Shown here one piece after another: positions 46,820 to 55,713 of a stretch of 64,000 bases of DNA. The stretch covers positions 836,788 through 900,787 of the forward strand of contig NZ_JACHXL010000001.1 of assembly GCF_014192115.1 (NCBI RefSeq), written 5' to 3'. This DNA comes from Psychrobacter luti. GTDB lineage: Bacteria > Pseudomonadota > Gammaproteobacteria > Pseudomonadales > Moraxellaceae. Positions within the stretch are counted from its first letter, which is position 1. Each line of letters begins with the position of its first letter. The notes under the pieces are model-generated. The model was given only the letters and a program-made list of their open reading frames with translations. It was not told the DNA's origin and searched no databases. The translations under genes were made by a program, and so were the position numbers.

Positions 46820-48196
46820 ATGTCAAATAGCAACTCGAATAACGACTTAAATAGTAATGCAGCAACGAACCAAAACCTATCATCAAACAACAAGCGCAAT
46901 ATCCCGCATTATTCAGATCAAGGTCGATATCCTGACAGCTATTACGCTGCCAGCCGTAATCATAAGCCAGATAGACCGACCTTAAAAAATGATATCCAAG
47001 TGGAAGTCTGCGTGGTCGGCGGTGGTTATAGTGGCCTATCAACTGCCCTACATCTGATTGAAACTGATCATGAAGTCGTGGTACTAGAAGGCGCGCAAAT
47101 TGGTTGGGGTGCTTCAGGTCGTAATGGCGGTCAGATCGTCAACGGTCTTAACGCCAGCCTACAAAAAATCAAAAAGTCCTATGGTCAAGAGAATGCAAAC
47201 TTCGTCGGTCAGCTCGTGACCCGCGGTGGCAAAATCATTCGTCGCTTTGTTGCTGATTACAATATTGACTGCGACCTTAAAGAGAAGAACATCTTTGCGG
47301 CGTTAAATAACGGTCAATTAAAAGATTTGCAAGAGACGCATGCCCTATGGGAAAGCCATGGTATGCATGATCGAGAAATGCTCGATAAGTATGGTATCCA
47401 AGAGCATATAAAAACCGACGCCTACGTGGGCGGTATTATTGACCATTCAGGTGGTCATATCCATCCATTAAATCTAGCGCTTGGTGAAGCGGCTGCAATC
47501 GAAAAATCTGGCGGTACCATTTATGAAAATACCTTGGTGGTTGATATTGAATACGCCGATGACTCTATCAAAATCATCACCGAGTTTGGCACCGTCACTT
47601 GTAAACAGGCGGTGCTGTGCGGTAACGCTTATCTTAATAAAGTAATACCTAAGCTGACGGACCGTGTCATGCCCGTATCGACGCAGATTATTGCCACCGA
47701 GCCATTAGGTGATTTAGCAGATCAGTTGCTTCCAACCGACGTTTGTGTCGAGGACGTACGCTATATTCTTGATTACTATCGCCTGTCAGCGGATAAACGC
47801 ATGTTATTTGGTGGTGGTACGGTCTACGGTGGTCAAGACCCTGCTGATATCACGGCCAAAATCCGACCAAATATGAACAAGATTTTCCCAGAGCTGCGTG
47901 ATGTCAAAATTGACTACGCGTGGAGTGGTAACTTTGCCTTGTCTTTTTCTCGAGTACCACAAATGGGCAAATTGCATGACCGCGTTTATTTCGCTCATGG
48001 TTATAGTGGTCATGGCGTAACGGGCTCGCATTTGTTTGGACAAATCTTGGCCGATGCCATCAATGGTAACACCAGAGAGTTTGATAATTTTGCCAAGATT
48101 CCTTGGATTCCTTTCCCAGGTGGCCGAGCCCTACGTGTGCCTTATTCTGTGATGGGTTCATGGTGGTATGCGCTAAAAGATACGACTGGTATGTAA
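46820..48196 (+). CDS. puuB: Gamma-glutamylputrescine oxidoreductase (FAD-dependent)
   Basis: Oxidises gamma-glutamylputrescine to the aminoaldehyde, releasing ammonia and hydrogen peroxide. The start at 46820 is set by AGGA eight bases upstream, lying within the puuA end. The 458-residue protein begins with a Ser/Asn-rich leader (1-~35), then PDSYYAASRNHKPDRP, typical of PuuB. The FAD-binding GxGxxG motif is VCVVGGGYSGLSTALHLIE (about 62-80), followed by GWGASGRNGGQIVNG, and the C-terminal GYSGHGVTGSHLFG closes the DAO domain. It is translationally coupled to puuA. Confidence 0.9.
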   Translation: MSNSNSNNDLNSNAATNQNLSSNNKRNIPHYSDQGRYPDSYYAASRNHKPDRPTLKNDIQVEVCVVGGGYSGLSTALHLIETDHEVVVLEGAQIGWGASGRNGGQIVNGLNASLQKIKKSYGQENANFVGQLVTRGGKIIRRFVADYNIDCDLKEKNIFAALNNGQLKDLQETHALWESHGMHDREMLDKYGIQEHIKTDAYVGGIIDHSGGHIHPLNLALGEAAAIEKSGGTIYENTLVVDIEYADDSIKIITEFGTVTCKQAVLCGNAYLNKVIPKLTDRVMPVSTQIIATEPLGDLADQLLPTDVCVEDVRYILDYYRLSADKRMLFGGGTVYGGQDPADITAKIRPNMNKIFPELRDVKIDYAWSGNFALSFSRVPQMGKLHDRVYFAHGYSGHGVTGSHLFGQILADAINGNTREFDNFAKIPWIPFPGGRALRVPYSVMGSWWYALKDTTGM

Positions 48197-48220
48197 ATAC
48201 ATCAAAGCCTATAAATAATT

Positions 48221-48258
48221 AACGTTGATTGATACATATTGCATTCAACGTTTTATTT
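48221..48258 (+). terminator. Rho-independent terminator after puuB
   Basis: AACGTTGA pairs with TCAACGTT around a 16-base loop, followed by TTATTTTA, 25 bp beyond the puuB stop codon. Confidence 0.65.
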
Positions 48259-48308
48259 TAAAGGTGATGTGACATGAATCTGTCATAGCAATGGACTGTT
48301 GTGATAGA

Positions 48309-48353
48309 GCTCGATAGAAAGCGAATTCATTGATGCGCTACTGCCTATCGAGC
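48309..48353 (+). promoter_or_regulatory. Hairpin in the leader of the NhaC-type gene
   Basis: GCTCGATAG pairs perfectly with CTATCGAGC around a 27-base loop, 57 bases before the ATG. No T-run follows, so an RNA-level control or protein-binding element is possible. Confidence 0.4.
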
Positions 48354-48409
48354 ATCAACCATAAAACAAAGTTTGTTCCAAACAATGAGGTTTTACAGGG
48401 AGCGTAAGT

Positions 48410-49903
48410 ATGAACATGAAACTCAATGATGCGGTCGAAGGGCAGTATCATAATAAGCGAGTATTTCTAACCTTAATAGTGGCAGCCGTCATATATCTGG
48501 CTTTTGCTTGGCTATCCACCAGCCGTGATGCTAATGAATCTTGGGGTGCTTTATCCCTATTACCAACATTATTAGTATTGGTCACCGCTGTTGTTTCTAG
48601 ACGACCATTTGAGTCTATGATTGCAGGCTGTGTCGCGGGCCTCGTAATGCTCAATCCATTTGATTTGGTGTCTCCTTTTGCTGACAATATGTCGATGGTA
48701 CTCGGCAATGAAACCATTATATGGATTGTACTTGTCTGTGGTCTGATGGGCGGTCTTATTCAGCTGCTTGAGATTAGTGGTTGTCTCGATGGCTTTAGTG
48801 AATGGCTACAAAAAATCATCAAATCACGCCGTCAATCCTTATTAGCCACTTTTGCTTTAGGCGTCGTTGTTTTTATTGATGATTATTTAAACTGTCTAGC
48901 CGTATCCACTTCTGTCAAAAAGCTCACTGACGTCTATAACGTTTCGCGTGAGAAACTCGCTTATATTGTCGATTCAACCGCCGCACCTATGTGTATCATC
49001 GTTCCTATCTCTACTTGGGCGGTCTATTTTGCCGGTCTATTAGAAGAGAATGGTGTGGCTGGAGATGGTGAAGGTATCGGGCTTTATATCAGTGCTATTC
49101 CTTATATGGCTTATGCTTGGTTTGCACTTTTGATTGTTTTTTTGGTGGCATATGGCATTTTGGGCGATTGGGGTCCGATGAAAAAAGCCGAGGCTCGCGC
49201 CAAAGCGGGTAATCCTGTACCTGAAGCATTTGTAGAAGAGCAATTGGTTTCAAACGTTCAAGCCAAACGTAAGCTGTCGTTTAAAGCCAATATCACGAAC
49301 TTTGCCTTCCCAATGATTTTATTGATTGTTTCAACGGTTTATTTTGAGATTGATTTATTACGTGGTGCATTACTGACTTGTTTCATCACAGTTGTGGTTT
49401 ATTGGATGCAGGGTATTTTAAGCTTCGAGACCCAAGTTGAGGCTATTTTTAAAGGCTTTAAAGTGATGCTCTATCCATTATCAACGGTGGTCGGCGGCTT
49501 TTTTCTAAAAGCCATCAATGACGAGCTAGGTATGACCTCATACGTGATTGAAGCTATCACCCCTTATATGACGATTGTCATTTTTCCTGCTGTTATCTTT
49601 GCAGTCATGGCGTTTCTAACTTTTGCCACTTCATCAAGCTGGGGACTATATGTTCTTGCCATGCCAATTGTATTCCCAATCTCTATCGCGCTTGGTGTGA
49701 GCACGCCGCTGATGATTGGTGCATTGTTATCAGCATCGTCATTTGGTAGTCATGCTTGTTTCTTTAGTGATTCATCGTTACTTGCTGCCCAAGGTGCTGG
49801 TTGCTCTCCAATGCAGCATGCCTTCACCCAGTTCCCCTATGCCATGCTCGGCGCGGGTTTATCCGTCGTGACGTTCCTAGGCTTGGGTTATATGATGGCT
49901 TAA
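48410..49903 (+). CDS. NhaC-family Na+/H+ antiporter-like transporter
   Basis: A 497-residue polytopic membrane protein with about eleven hydrophobic segments. Characteristic parts are the tandem stretch VFIDDYLNCLAVSTSVKKLTDVYNVSREKLAY, containing the conserved membrane Asp pair (FIDDY), STAAPMCIIVPISTWAVYFAG, and the C-terminal SSWGLYVLAMPIVFPI and SHACFFSDSSLLAAQGAGC. This is the NhaC superfamily, exchanging Na+ for H+ or organic ions. It sits between puuAB and the N-carbamoylputrescine amidase gene, so uptake of putrescine, agmatine or a product is a reasonable guess, but only from context. Confidence 0.82.
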   Translation: MNMKLNDAVEGQYHNKRVFLTLIVAAVIYLAFAWLSTSRDANESWGALSLLPTLLVLVTAVVSRRPFESMIAGCVAGLVMLNPFDLVSPFADNMSMVLGNETIIWIVLVCGLMGGLIQLLEISGCLDGFSEWLQKIIKSRRQSLLATFALGVVVFIDDYLNCLAVSTSVKKLTDVYNVSREKLAYIVDSTAAPMCIIVPISTWAVYFAGLLEENGVAGDGEGIGLYISAIPYMAYAWFALLIVFLVAYGILGDWGPMKKAEARAKAGNPVPEAFVEEQLVSNVQAKRKLSFKANITNFAFPMILLIVSTVYFEIDLLRGALLTCFITVVVYWMQGILSFETQVEAIFKGFKVMLYPLSTVVGGFFLKAINDELGMTSYVIEAITPYMTIVIFPAVIFAVMAFLTFATSSSWGLYVLAMPIVFPISIALGVSTPLMIGALLSASSFGSHACFFSDSSLLAAQGAGCSPMQHAFTQFPYAMLGAGLSVVTFLGLGYMMA

Positions 49904-49934
49904 TTTGCACTATTACAAGCTTTCAAAATGAGCT

Positions 49935-49982
49935 CTATCTATGGATAAATAATCTATCAATTATTACCCATAGATAGTCTTC
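49935..49982 (+). terminator. Probable terminator after the NhaC-type gene
   Basis: CTATCTATGG and CCATAGATAG pair perfectly, with an inner AATAA/TTATT stem; only a weak pyrimidine tract (TCTTCTC) follows. Confidence 0.5.
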
Positions 49983-50027
49983 TCAGAAGACCGCCTACCT
50001 CTCTCAATAACTAAAAGGAATTAGATA

Positions 50028-50897
50028 ATGAGAACTGTCACCGTTGCTACTACCCAAATGGCTTGTAATTGGGATATACAAAAAAATATTGCTACTGCTA
50101 CTGACTTAGTGACCAAGGCTGCTAAAGCCGGTGCCAATATCATCTTGCTACAAGAGCTGTTTGAAACTCCCTACTTCTGCCAAGTTCATGACTTTGATTA
50201 TTTTAAACTGGCGACTTCAGTTGCCGACAATGCCGCTATCAAACACTTTAAATCATTGGCCAAAGAGTTGGACATAGTATTGCCCATTAGCTTTTATGAA
50301 AAGTCAGGCAATACCTTTTTTAATAGTGTGACCGTGATTGATGCCGATGGCGAGATACTCGGCACTTATCGTAAGACTCATATACCAGATGGTATCCCTT
50401 ATGCGGAAAAGTTTTACTTTACCCCAGGTGATACAGGCTTTAAGGTTTGGGAAACCAAATACGCCAAGATAGGTGCCGGTATCTGCTGGGATCAGTGGTT
50501 CCCTGAGTGCGCCCGTAGCATGGCGCTGATGGGTGCAGAGCTACTATTTTATCCAACAGCAATTGGCGATGAGCCAACATTGGACATTGACTCAAAAGGT
50601 CATTGGCAGCGCTGTATGCAAGGTCATGCCGCCGCCAATCTTATGCCAGTTATCGCGGCTAATCGTATCGGCAATGAAACTATTACTCAAAACGGAAACG
50701 ATAGCGTCTTGGCGTTCTACGGTAGCTCATTTATTACCGACGGTCGCGGCGAGATTATCCAAGAAGCGTCTAGGGATAATGAAGAAGTACTTACTGCCAC
50801 TTTTGATTTAGATCAGTTGGCTATCGAGCGACGTCAATGGGGTGTCTTCCGTGATCGCCGCCCATCGATGTATGGTACGTTACTGACTCATGGCTAA
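50028..50897 (+). CDS. aguB: N-carbamoylputrescine amidase
   Basis: Nitrilase-superfamily enzyme that converts N-carbamoylputrescine to putrescine, CO2 and ammonia, the last step of agmatine degradation. The catalytic triad is Glu43 (LLQELFETPYF), Lys116 (YRKTHIPDG) and Cys153 (GAGICWDQWFPECAR). The length of 289 residues and the ending DRRPSMYGTLLTHG are typical of AguB. No agmatine deiminase gene (aguA) is in the window, so the supply of carbamoylputrescine must come from elsewhere. The product would feed PuuA directly. Confidence 0.92.
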   Translation: MRTVTVATTQMACNWDIQKNIATATDLVTKAAKAGANIILLQELFETPYFCQVHDFDYFKLATSVADNAAIKHFKSLAKELDIVLPISFYEKSGNTFFNSVTVIDADGEILGTYRKTHIPDGIPYAEKFYFTPGDTGFKVWETKYAKIGAGICWDQWFPECARSMALMGAELLFYPTAIGDEPTLDIDSKGHWQRCMQGHAAANLMPVIAANRIGNETITQNGNDSVLAFYGSSFITDGRGEIIQEASRDNEEVLTATFDLDQLAIERRQWGVFRDRRPSMYGTLLTHG

Positions 50898-51113
50898 ATG
50901 ATACCTAAGTGAAGCCTTTATAGCACTTGGAACAGACTTATTAAGCGTCAGGTCATAGGTGTACGAATAAGACAAATCGTTTTCAATAGCAGTAAGAATC
51001 ATAACTTTACTCAGTAGCAACCAACCCTATCAGCTTAAAAAGATAAACTTAAACAGACAAATACACGCATAGAAAGAAACATAAACGGATTTTGCATCTA
51101 ACCCTAAGGAATA

Positions 51114-52490
51114 ATGATGAGCGATTATCAAGTAAATAACCCAGCGACTGGCGAAGTAGAAGCCACCTACCCGACAGCAGCTGAGCAAGATATTCAAAAC
51201 GCAATTGAACAAGCGCACAGTGCTTATCAAGATTGGCGTCATGTCTCACTTAGTGAGCGCAGTGCGCTTCTACATAAAATTGCTGACATCTATCTTGAGC
51301 GCCAAGATGAGTTGGCTCGTATCGTGGCCAACGAGATGGGCAAGCCTGTCGCCCAAGCAAAAGGCGAGATCGGACTGGTTGCTGAGATTTATCGATACTA
51401 TGCAGACAACGCTGAGCAGTTACTAGCACCGCATAGCATCGATGTCGATAGTGGTTCTGCTTCTGTAGAAAAACTTCCCGTAGGTGCGTTATTAGGCATC
51501 ATGCCGTGGAACTATCCACATTATCAAGTAGCACGTTTTGCTGCACCAAACTTTATGGCGGGCAATACCATCATTCTAAAACACGCGCCGCAGTGTCCTA
51601 AAACTGCAGAAGCCATCGTTGACATCTTAAAAGACGCAGGCTTACCTGATGGCGTCTATAACAATGTGTTTGCCACCAATGAGCAAGCAGCGACCATCAT
51701 CGAAGACAGCCGCGTACAAGGTGTTTCACTGACAGGCTCTGAGCGTGCAGGTCAAGCAGTTGCTAAAGTAGCAGGCGGCGCGCTGAAAAAAGTGGTGCTA
51801 GAGCTTGGCGGTTCAGATGCCTTCATAGTCGCAGCCGATGCAGATATCGCAAAATCCGTGAAAGGCGCAATCGAAGGTCGTTTTGGTAATACAGGACAAG
51901 CTTGTAATGCTGCCAAACGCCTGATCGTCGTTGAATCGGTTTATGACAAATTTGTTGAAGGCTTTACCAATGCGGTACGTAGCATGACACTGGCTAATCC
52001 ACTTGATGAAGGTACCTTTATTGGTCCAATGTCTTCAAAAGCCGCGGCTGTTAATTTACAAGAGCAGCTTGACAGTGCTGTTCAAGCCGGCGCAACGGTA
52101 TTGGTCGAAGGCGGTTTGGTCAAAGACAAACCGGGTGCTTGGTTTGCGCCTGCAGTACTGACAGACGTTGATGAGTCTATGGATGTTTATCGTCAGGAGC
52201 TATTTGGTCCTGTGGCGGTCGTCTATAAGGCTCGTGACATCGAGCATGCGATTAAAATCGCTAATGATGTACCCTTTGGACTTGGTGCTTCTATCCAAAC
52301 GCAAGATGCTGCTCTAGCTGCTGATATTGCTGACAAATTAGAAGTCGGTATGGTTACCATTAATGCCCCTTCTGGTAGTGAAGCAAACACGCCATTTGGT
52401 GGTGTCAAACGCTCAGGATTTGGCCGCGAGCTTGGTACGCTTGGTATCACTGAGTTTTTAAATTATAAATTGATTCGTGATAAATCTTAA
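51114..52490 (+). CDS. NAD(P)-dependent aldehyde dehydrogenase, Sad/succinate-semialdehyde type
   Basis: A 458-residue aldehyde dehydrogenase with the catalytic pair Glu230 (LELGGSDAF) and Cys264 (NTGQACNAAKR), and the Rossmann signature SLTGSERAGQ. The short N-terminus and NTGQACNAAKR motif resemble the Sad/YneI group that oxidises succinate semialdehyde, rather than PuuC proper. In this cluster it could oxidise gamma-glutamyl-aminobutyraldehyde (the missing PuuC step), succinate semialdehyde, or both; sequence alone does not decide. AAGGAATA precedes two adjacent ATGs. A strong terminator follows. Confidence 0.85.
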   Translation: MMSDYQVNNPATGEVEATYPTAAEQDIQNAIEQAHSAYQDWRHVSLSERSALLHKIADIYLERQDELARIVANEMGKPVAQAKGEIGLVAEIYRYYADNAEQLLAPHSIDVDSGSASVEKLPVGALLGIMPWNYPHYQVARFAAPNFMAGNTIILKHAPQCPKTAEAIVDILKDAGLPDGVYNNVFATNEQAATIIEDSRVQGVSLTGSERAGQAVAKVAGGALKKVVLELGGSDAFIVAADADIAKSVKGAIEGRFGNTGQACNAAKRLIVVESVYDKFVEGFTNAVRSMTLANPLDEGTFIGPMSSKAAAVNLQEQLDSAVQAGATVLVEGGLVKDKPGAWFAPAVLTDVDESMDVYRQELFGPVAVVYKARDIEHAIKIANDVPFGLGASIQTQDAALAADIADKLEVGMVTINAPSGSEANTPFGGVKRSGFGRELGTLGITEFLNYKLIRDKS

Positions 52491-52519
52491 GCTATCCGAC
52501 TGAATGGTAGTAGAACTAG

Positions 52520-52555
52520 AAAAGCCTAGCGTCTGTAATAGACGCTAGGCTTTTT
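52520..52555. terminator. Strong bidirectional terminator
   Basis: AAAAGCCTAGCGTCT and AGACGCTAGGCTTTT are perfect 15-bp arms with a five-base loop, between the aldehyde dehydrogenase gene and the convergent APC permease gene. Confidence 0.92.
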
Positions 52556-52584
52556 ACTATCATAATTTCTACTGATTAAATGTC

Positions 52585-54024
52585 TTACTTTTTTGGATTG
52601 TCCTTTAACCATAGCTGATTGACAATTTTTAATTCGCGTAGCTCTTCTGCCATAATCGATTCACTGATACCTGGATATTTAATCCTTGCATAGCTATATA
52701 ACACGATACCTAACACGGTCCAACCAAAGAATATCCACCATTCAACAGCGGTCAACGCGGATGGCATACCTGGCATATATAACATCAATAAACCAAAGCT
52801 GAGTACAATCGTGACCATACCGACAAGCTTACCTGCTGGTATTTTAAAAGGACGCACCATATCAGGCTCGCGGTAGCGTAGCACCAAGAATGAAATAGCA
52901 ACACAGGTATAAGCGATAACGATGCCAAAACCACCGGCATCAACAATCCAAACCAACATTTTGCGACCGAATAACGGCGCGAGCGTCGCCAAACCACCGA
53001 TTAATAAAATGGCGTTTGAAGGTGTTTTATATTTTGGATGCAATTTGCCTAAGAAGGCTGGCAACATACGCGCTTTTGACATCGCATACAGCAGACGACT
53101 GCCACCAATTAAGAAAGCGTTCCAGCTTGATAGAATACCAAGCACACCACCGATAACTAACAAAATGCCTGCCCACTTGCCTTGCCAAGCATTGGTCATG
53201 GCATCAGCAGTCGCTAAGGTCGAGCTCTCTGCTTGTACCAGTGGCAAAGTCGTACCCACGCTCCAAGCGATACCCACATACCACATCACCGCAACGATAA
53301 TTGAGATAATCAGAAACTTGCCGATATTAGGGCGCGTTAAATCGATCTCTTCTGCTGCCTGCGGGATAACGTCAAAGCCGACAAACATAAATGGCACCAT
53401 AACAATAACCGCCATTATACCGCCGATACCACCAATGAATGCTGGCGCTTGTACTGAATTTGAGCTTTCAGGATTAAACAGTACCGCACCGATAAACAGT
53501 AACGTCCCAACAAATAAAATGCCCAATACGGCGGTTTTTTGGAACCAGGCACTGACTTCCATACCGCGGATATTGAGCCAAGTCACAATGACAGAGCCAA
53601 GCATTCCGACTCCGACCCAAGTGGCGTAGACATCCCAGCCAGCGATGGTCCAGAGATACCCTTGGTTATAATTGGGAATAAAATATTCTACGACTGTTGG
53701 TAGTGCGACCGCCTCAAACGCGACCACTGAAAAATAACCAAATAGAATACTCCATGAGCAGATAAAGGAGACATTGACCCCCAATGCCCGATGGGTATAG
53801 GTATGCTCACCGCCGGTAATCGGCATTGATGCCGCAAGCTCAGCATAAGTCACACCAATCAGTATCACGGCCAATCCGCCTACAAAGAACGCCAGCATCG
53901 CGCCCAAAGTACCCGCAGATAAAATCCAACCGCCCGCTAAGACGACCCAGCCCCAACCGACCATCGCACCAAATGCTAAGGCGATAACATCTAGCGTCCC
54001 TAACGATTTTTTTAATTCAGACAT
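52585..54024 (-). CDS. APC-family amino acid/polyamine permease
   Basis: A 479-residue permease with about twelve membrane segments. The first helix carries the unwound substrate/Na+ loop GAMVGWGWVVLAGGW, and later come PITGGEHTYTHRALG, FMFVGFDVIPQAAEEI (helix 6 region) and LSSWNAFLIGGSRLLYAMS. The family takes up amino acids, GABA or polyamines. Transcribed on the same strand as gabT/gabD and facing the puu genes, so GABA, putrescine or 5-aminovalerate are the likely substrates by context. A hairpin separates it from gabT. AAGGAGTAGATT precedes the ATG. Confidence 0.88.
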   Translation of the reverse strand: MSELKKSLGTLDVIALAFGAMVGWGWVVLAGGWILSAGTLGAMLAFFVGGLAVILIGVTYAELAASMPITGGEHTYTHRALGVNVSFICSWSILFGYFSVVAFEAVALPTVVEYFIPNYNQGYLWTIAGWDVYATWVGVGMLGSVIVTWLNIRGMEVSAWFQKTAVLGILFVGTLLFIGAVLFNPESSNSVQAPAFIGGIGGIMAVIVMVPFMFVGFDVIPQAAEEIDLTRPNIGKFLIISIIVAVMWYVGIAWSVGTTLPLVQAESSTLATADAMTNAWQGKWAGILLVIGGVLGILSSWNAFLIGGSRLLYAMSKARMLPAFLGKLHPKYKTPSNAILLIGGLATLAPLFGRKMLVWIVDAGGFGIVIAYTCVAISFLVLRYREPDMVRPFKIPAGKLVGMVTIVLSFGLLMLYMPGMPSALTAVEWWIFFGWTVLGIVLYSYARIKYPGISESIMAEELRELKIVNQLWLKDNPKK

Positions 54025-54200
54025 AATCTACTCCTTGTCCGTGTTTCATCCATGTGAATCTTTCGCTCATTACACCTAGAGTGACACTGTATTTTAGATA
54101 ACAGGATTTTATGTAACAGGGCATCGCCCCTCATATTTATCTTTCCATACTTCTCGATTGAGAAGCTTGATAATATTTTGATATATCGATAGCAGAGACA

Positions 54201-54233
54201 ACAACGGCGTCTTGACTTGCAAGGCGCCGTTGT
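54201..54233 (-). terminator. GC-rich hairpin between gabT and the permease gene
   Basis: ACAACGGCG-t-CTTG pairs with CAAG-g-CGCCGTTGT around a five-base loop, a very stable stem. Read on the minus strand a short TTGTTGTCT follows, a weak T-tract, so it is either a gabT terminator or an mRNA-stabilising element before the permease gene. Confidence 0.55.
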
Positions 54234-54304
54234 AAAACCGCCGCTCAAAGCAGGACTGTCATAATCCTAACCTTGAGCATTCATTATGTTAAATCTTAAT
54301 GCCT

Positions 54305-55567
54305 TTAAGCAGTCAAAATACTTTTGATGATATCAAGACCTTCTTGTAGTACTTCATCTTCAACCGTTAGCGGTACCATCACGCGAATGGCGTTACCGAA
54401 CATGCCACAAGAGGCTAATAACAGACCTTGCTCAAATGCTTTGGCTTTTAGGTTGGTAGTCGCTTCAACATCAGGCTTGCCATCACTGTCGATTAATTCA
54501 AACGCTAACATCGCGCCTTTATGACGAATATGACCGATGCTGCTTAAGTTTAAACCCTTTAAGAAAGCTTCGATTTTGTCGCCAATCTCAATGCTACGCT
54601 CAAGCAAGTTTTCTTCTTCGATAACTTCCATCACTGCTAAAGCTGCCACACAAGCCAGTGGGTTACCAGAATAAGTACCGCCCAAACCGCCTACTTGCGG
54701 CGCATCCATGATGTCAGCACGGCCGATAACGGCAGAGATAGGATAACCACCCGCCAAGCTCTTAGCACTGGTCATTAGATCCGGCTCAACACCCAACTGC
54801 TCACTGGCGAACAACGTACCCGTACGGGCAAAACCACACTGTACTTCATCAAAAATCAGCACGATGCCATGCTCATCGCAAATCTCGCGCAAGGCTTTGG
54901 CAAACGATGGCGTGACTTGATGGAAACCGCCTTCACCCTGTACCGGCTCGATAATCATCGCCGCCACTTCACTTGGGTCAATATCCGCTTGGAAAATCAT
55001 TTCAAGGCTGTGCAATGCCTGAGCTTCAGTAACATTTAGCTCTTCAGCTGGGAATAACGCATGGAATACAGGACCTGGCATCGGACCAAAATTCTTTTTA
55101 TAGGGCAATACTTTACCTGTTAAGCTCATGCACATCAGTGTACGACCATGCCAACCGCCAACGAAAGAAATGACGCCTGGACGACGGGTTTTTGCACGAG
55201 CAATTTTGATACAGTTTTCAACGGCTTCTGCACCAGTGGTCAAAAAGAACGCTTTTTTCTCACCGCTGATTGGCGCTTTTTGGCAAAGCTTTTCAGCAAG
55301 CTCAACATAGCATTCATAGTTAATCATTTGCGCAGCAGTATGGGTAAATTTGTCTAGCTGCTCGTGTACACGCTGAGTGATTTTTGGATGGCTGTGACCA
55401 GTATTTAGTACTGAGATGCCGCCAACGAAATCGATATAACGATTGCCTTCAATATCCCATACTTCTGAGTTTTTTGCTTTTTCTGCAAAGATAGGAAAAG
55501 CCACACCCAGTCCGGTTGGTAATACAGCTTTACGGCGTGCAAGTAATGATTGATTGGTAGTAGTCAT
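54305..55567 (-). CDS. gabT: 4-aminobutyrate (or 5-aminovalerate) aminotransferase
   Basis: PLP-dependent class III aminotransferase of 420 residues that moves the amino group of GABA, and in the DavT variants 5-aminovalerate, to 2-oxoglutarate. Motifs: GGISVLNTGHSHPK, LTTGAEAVENCIKIARA, the PLP Asp in LIFDEVQCGFARTG and the PLP lysine in SAKSLAGGYPISAVIG. It lies directly downstream of gabD on the same strand, and glutarate genes follow upstream of that, which makes a DavT role possible. AAAGGATATTCTT precedes ATG. Confidence 0.9.
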   Translation of the reverse strand: MTTTNQSLLARRKAVLPTGLGVAFPIFAEKAKNSEVWDIEGNRYIDFVGGISVLNTGHSHPKITQRVHEQLDKFTHTAAQMINYECYVELAEKLCQKAPISGEKKAFFLTTGAEAVENCIKIARAKTRRPGVISFVGGWHGRTLMCMSLTGKVLPYKKNFGPMPGPVFHALFPAEELNVTEAQALHSLEMIFQADIDPSEVAAMIIEPVQGEGGFHQVTPSFAKALREICDEHGIVLIFDEVQCGFARTGTLFASEQLGVEPDLMTSAKSLAGGYPISAVIGRADIMDAPQVGGLGGTYSGNPLACVAALAVMEVIEEENLLERSIEIGDKIEAFLKGLNLSSIGHIRHKGAMLAFELIDSDGKPDVEATTNLKAKAFEQGLLLASCGMFGNAIRVMVPLTVEDEVLQEGLDIIKSILTA

Positions 55568-55713
55568 AAGAATATCCTTTTCTTTCTTCTTTACGTAGAT
55601 GCCAGTGATGTGATGGCGGTTTATATAGTAAGGTTTATTGATAGTTGAGATTCATGGTACTGAATCCCGTTTCATGCTGTGTAATACTTAAAATAGAAAA
55701 TATAAATCAAAAC

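Noticed and set aside
52922..53629. 235-codon open frame on the plus strand
   Set aside because: It lies wholly antisense to the APC permease gene; its Pro/Ile/Thr-rich product is the mirror of hydrophobic codons and has no family motif.
54012..54248. 78-codon open frame between gabT and the permease gene
   Set aside because: It covers a strong hairpin and the permease ribosome site, and its Cys/Arg-rich product looks non-coding.
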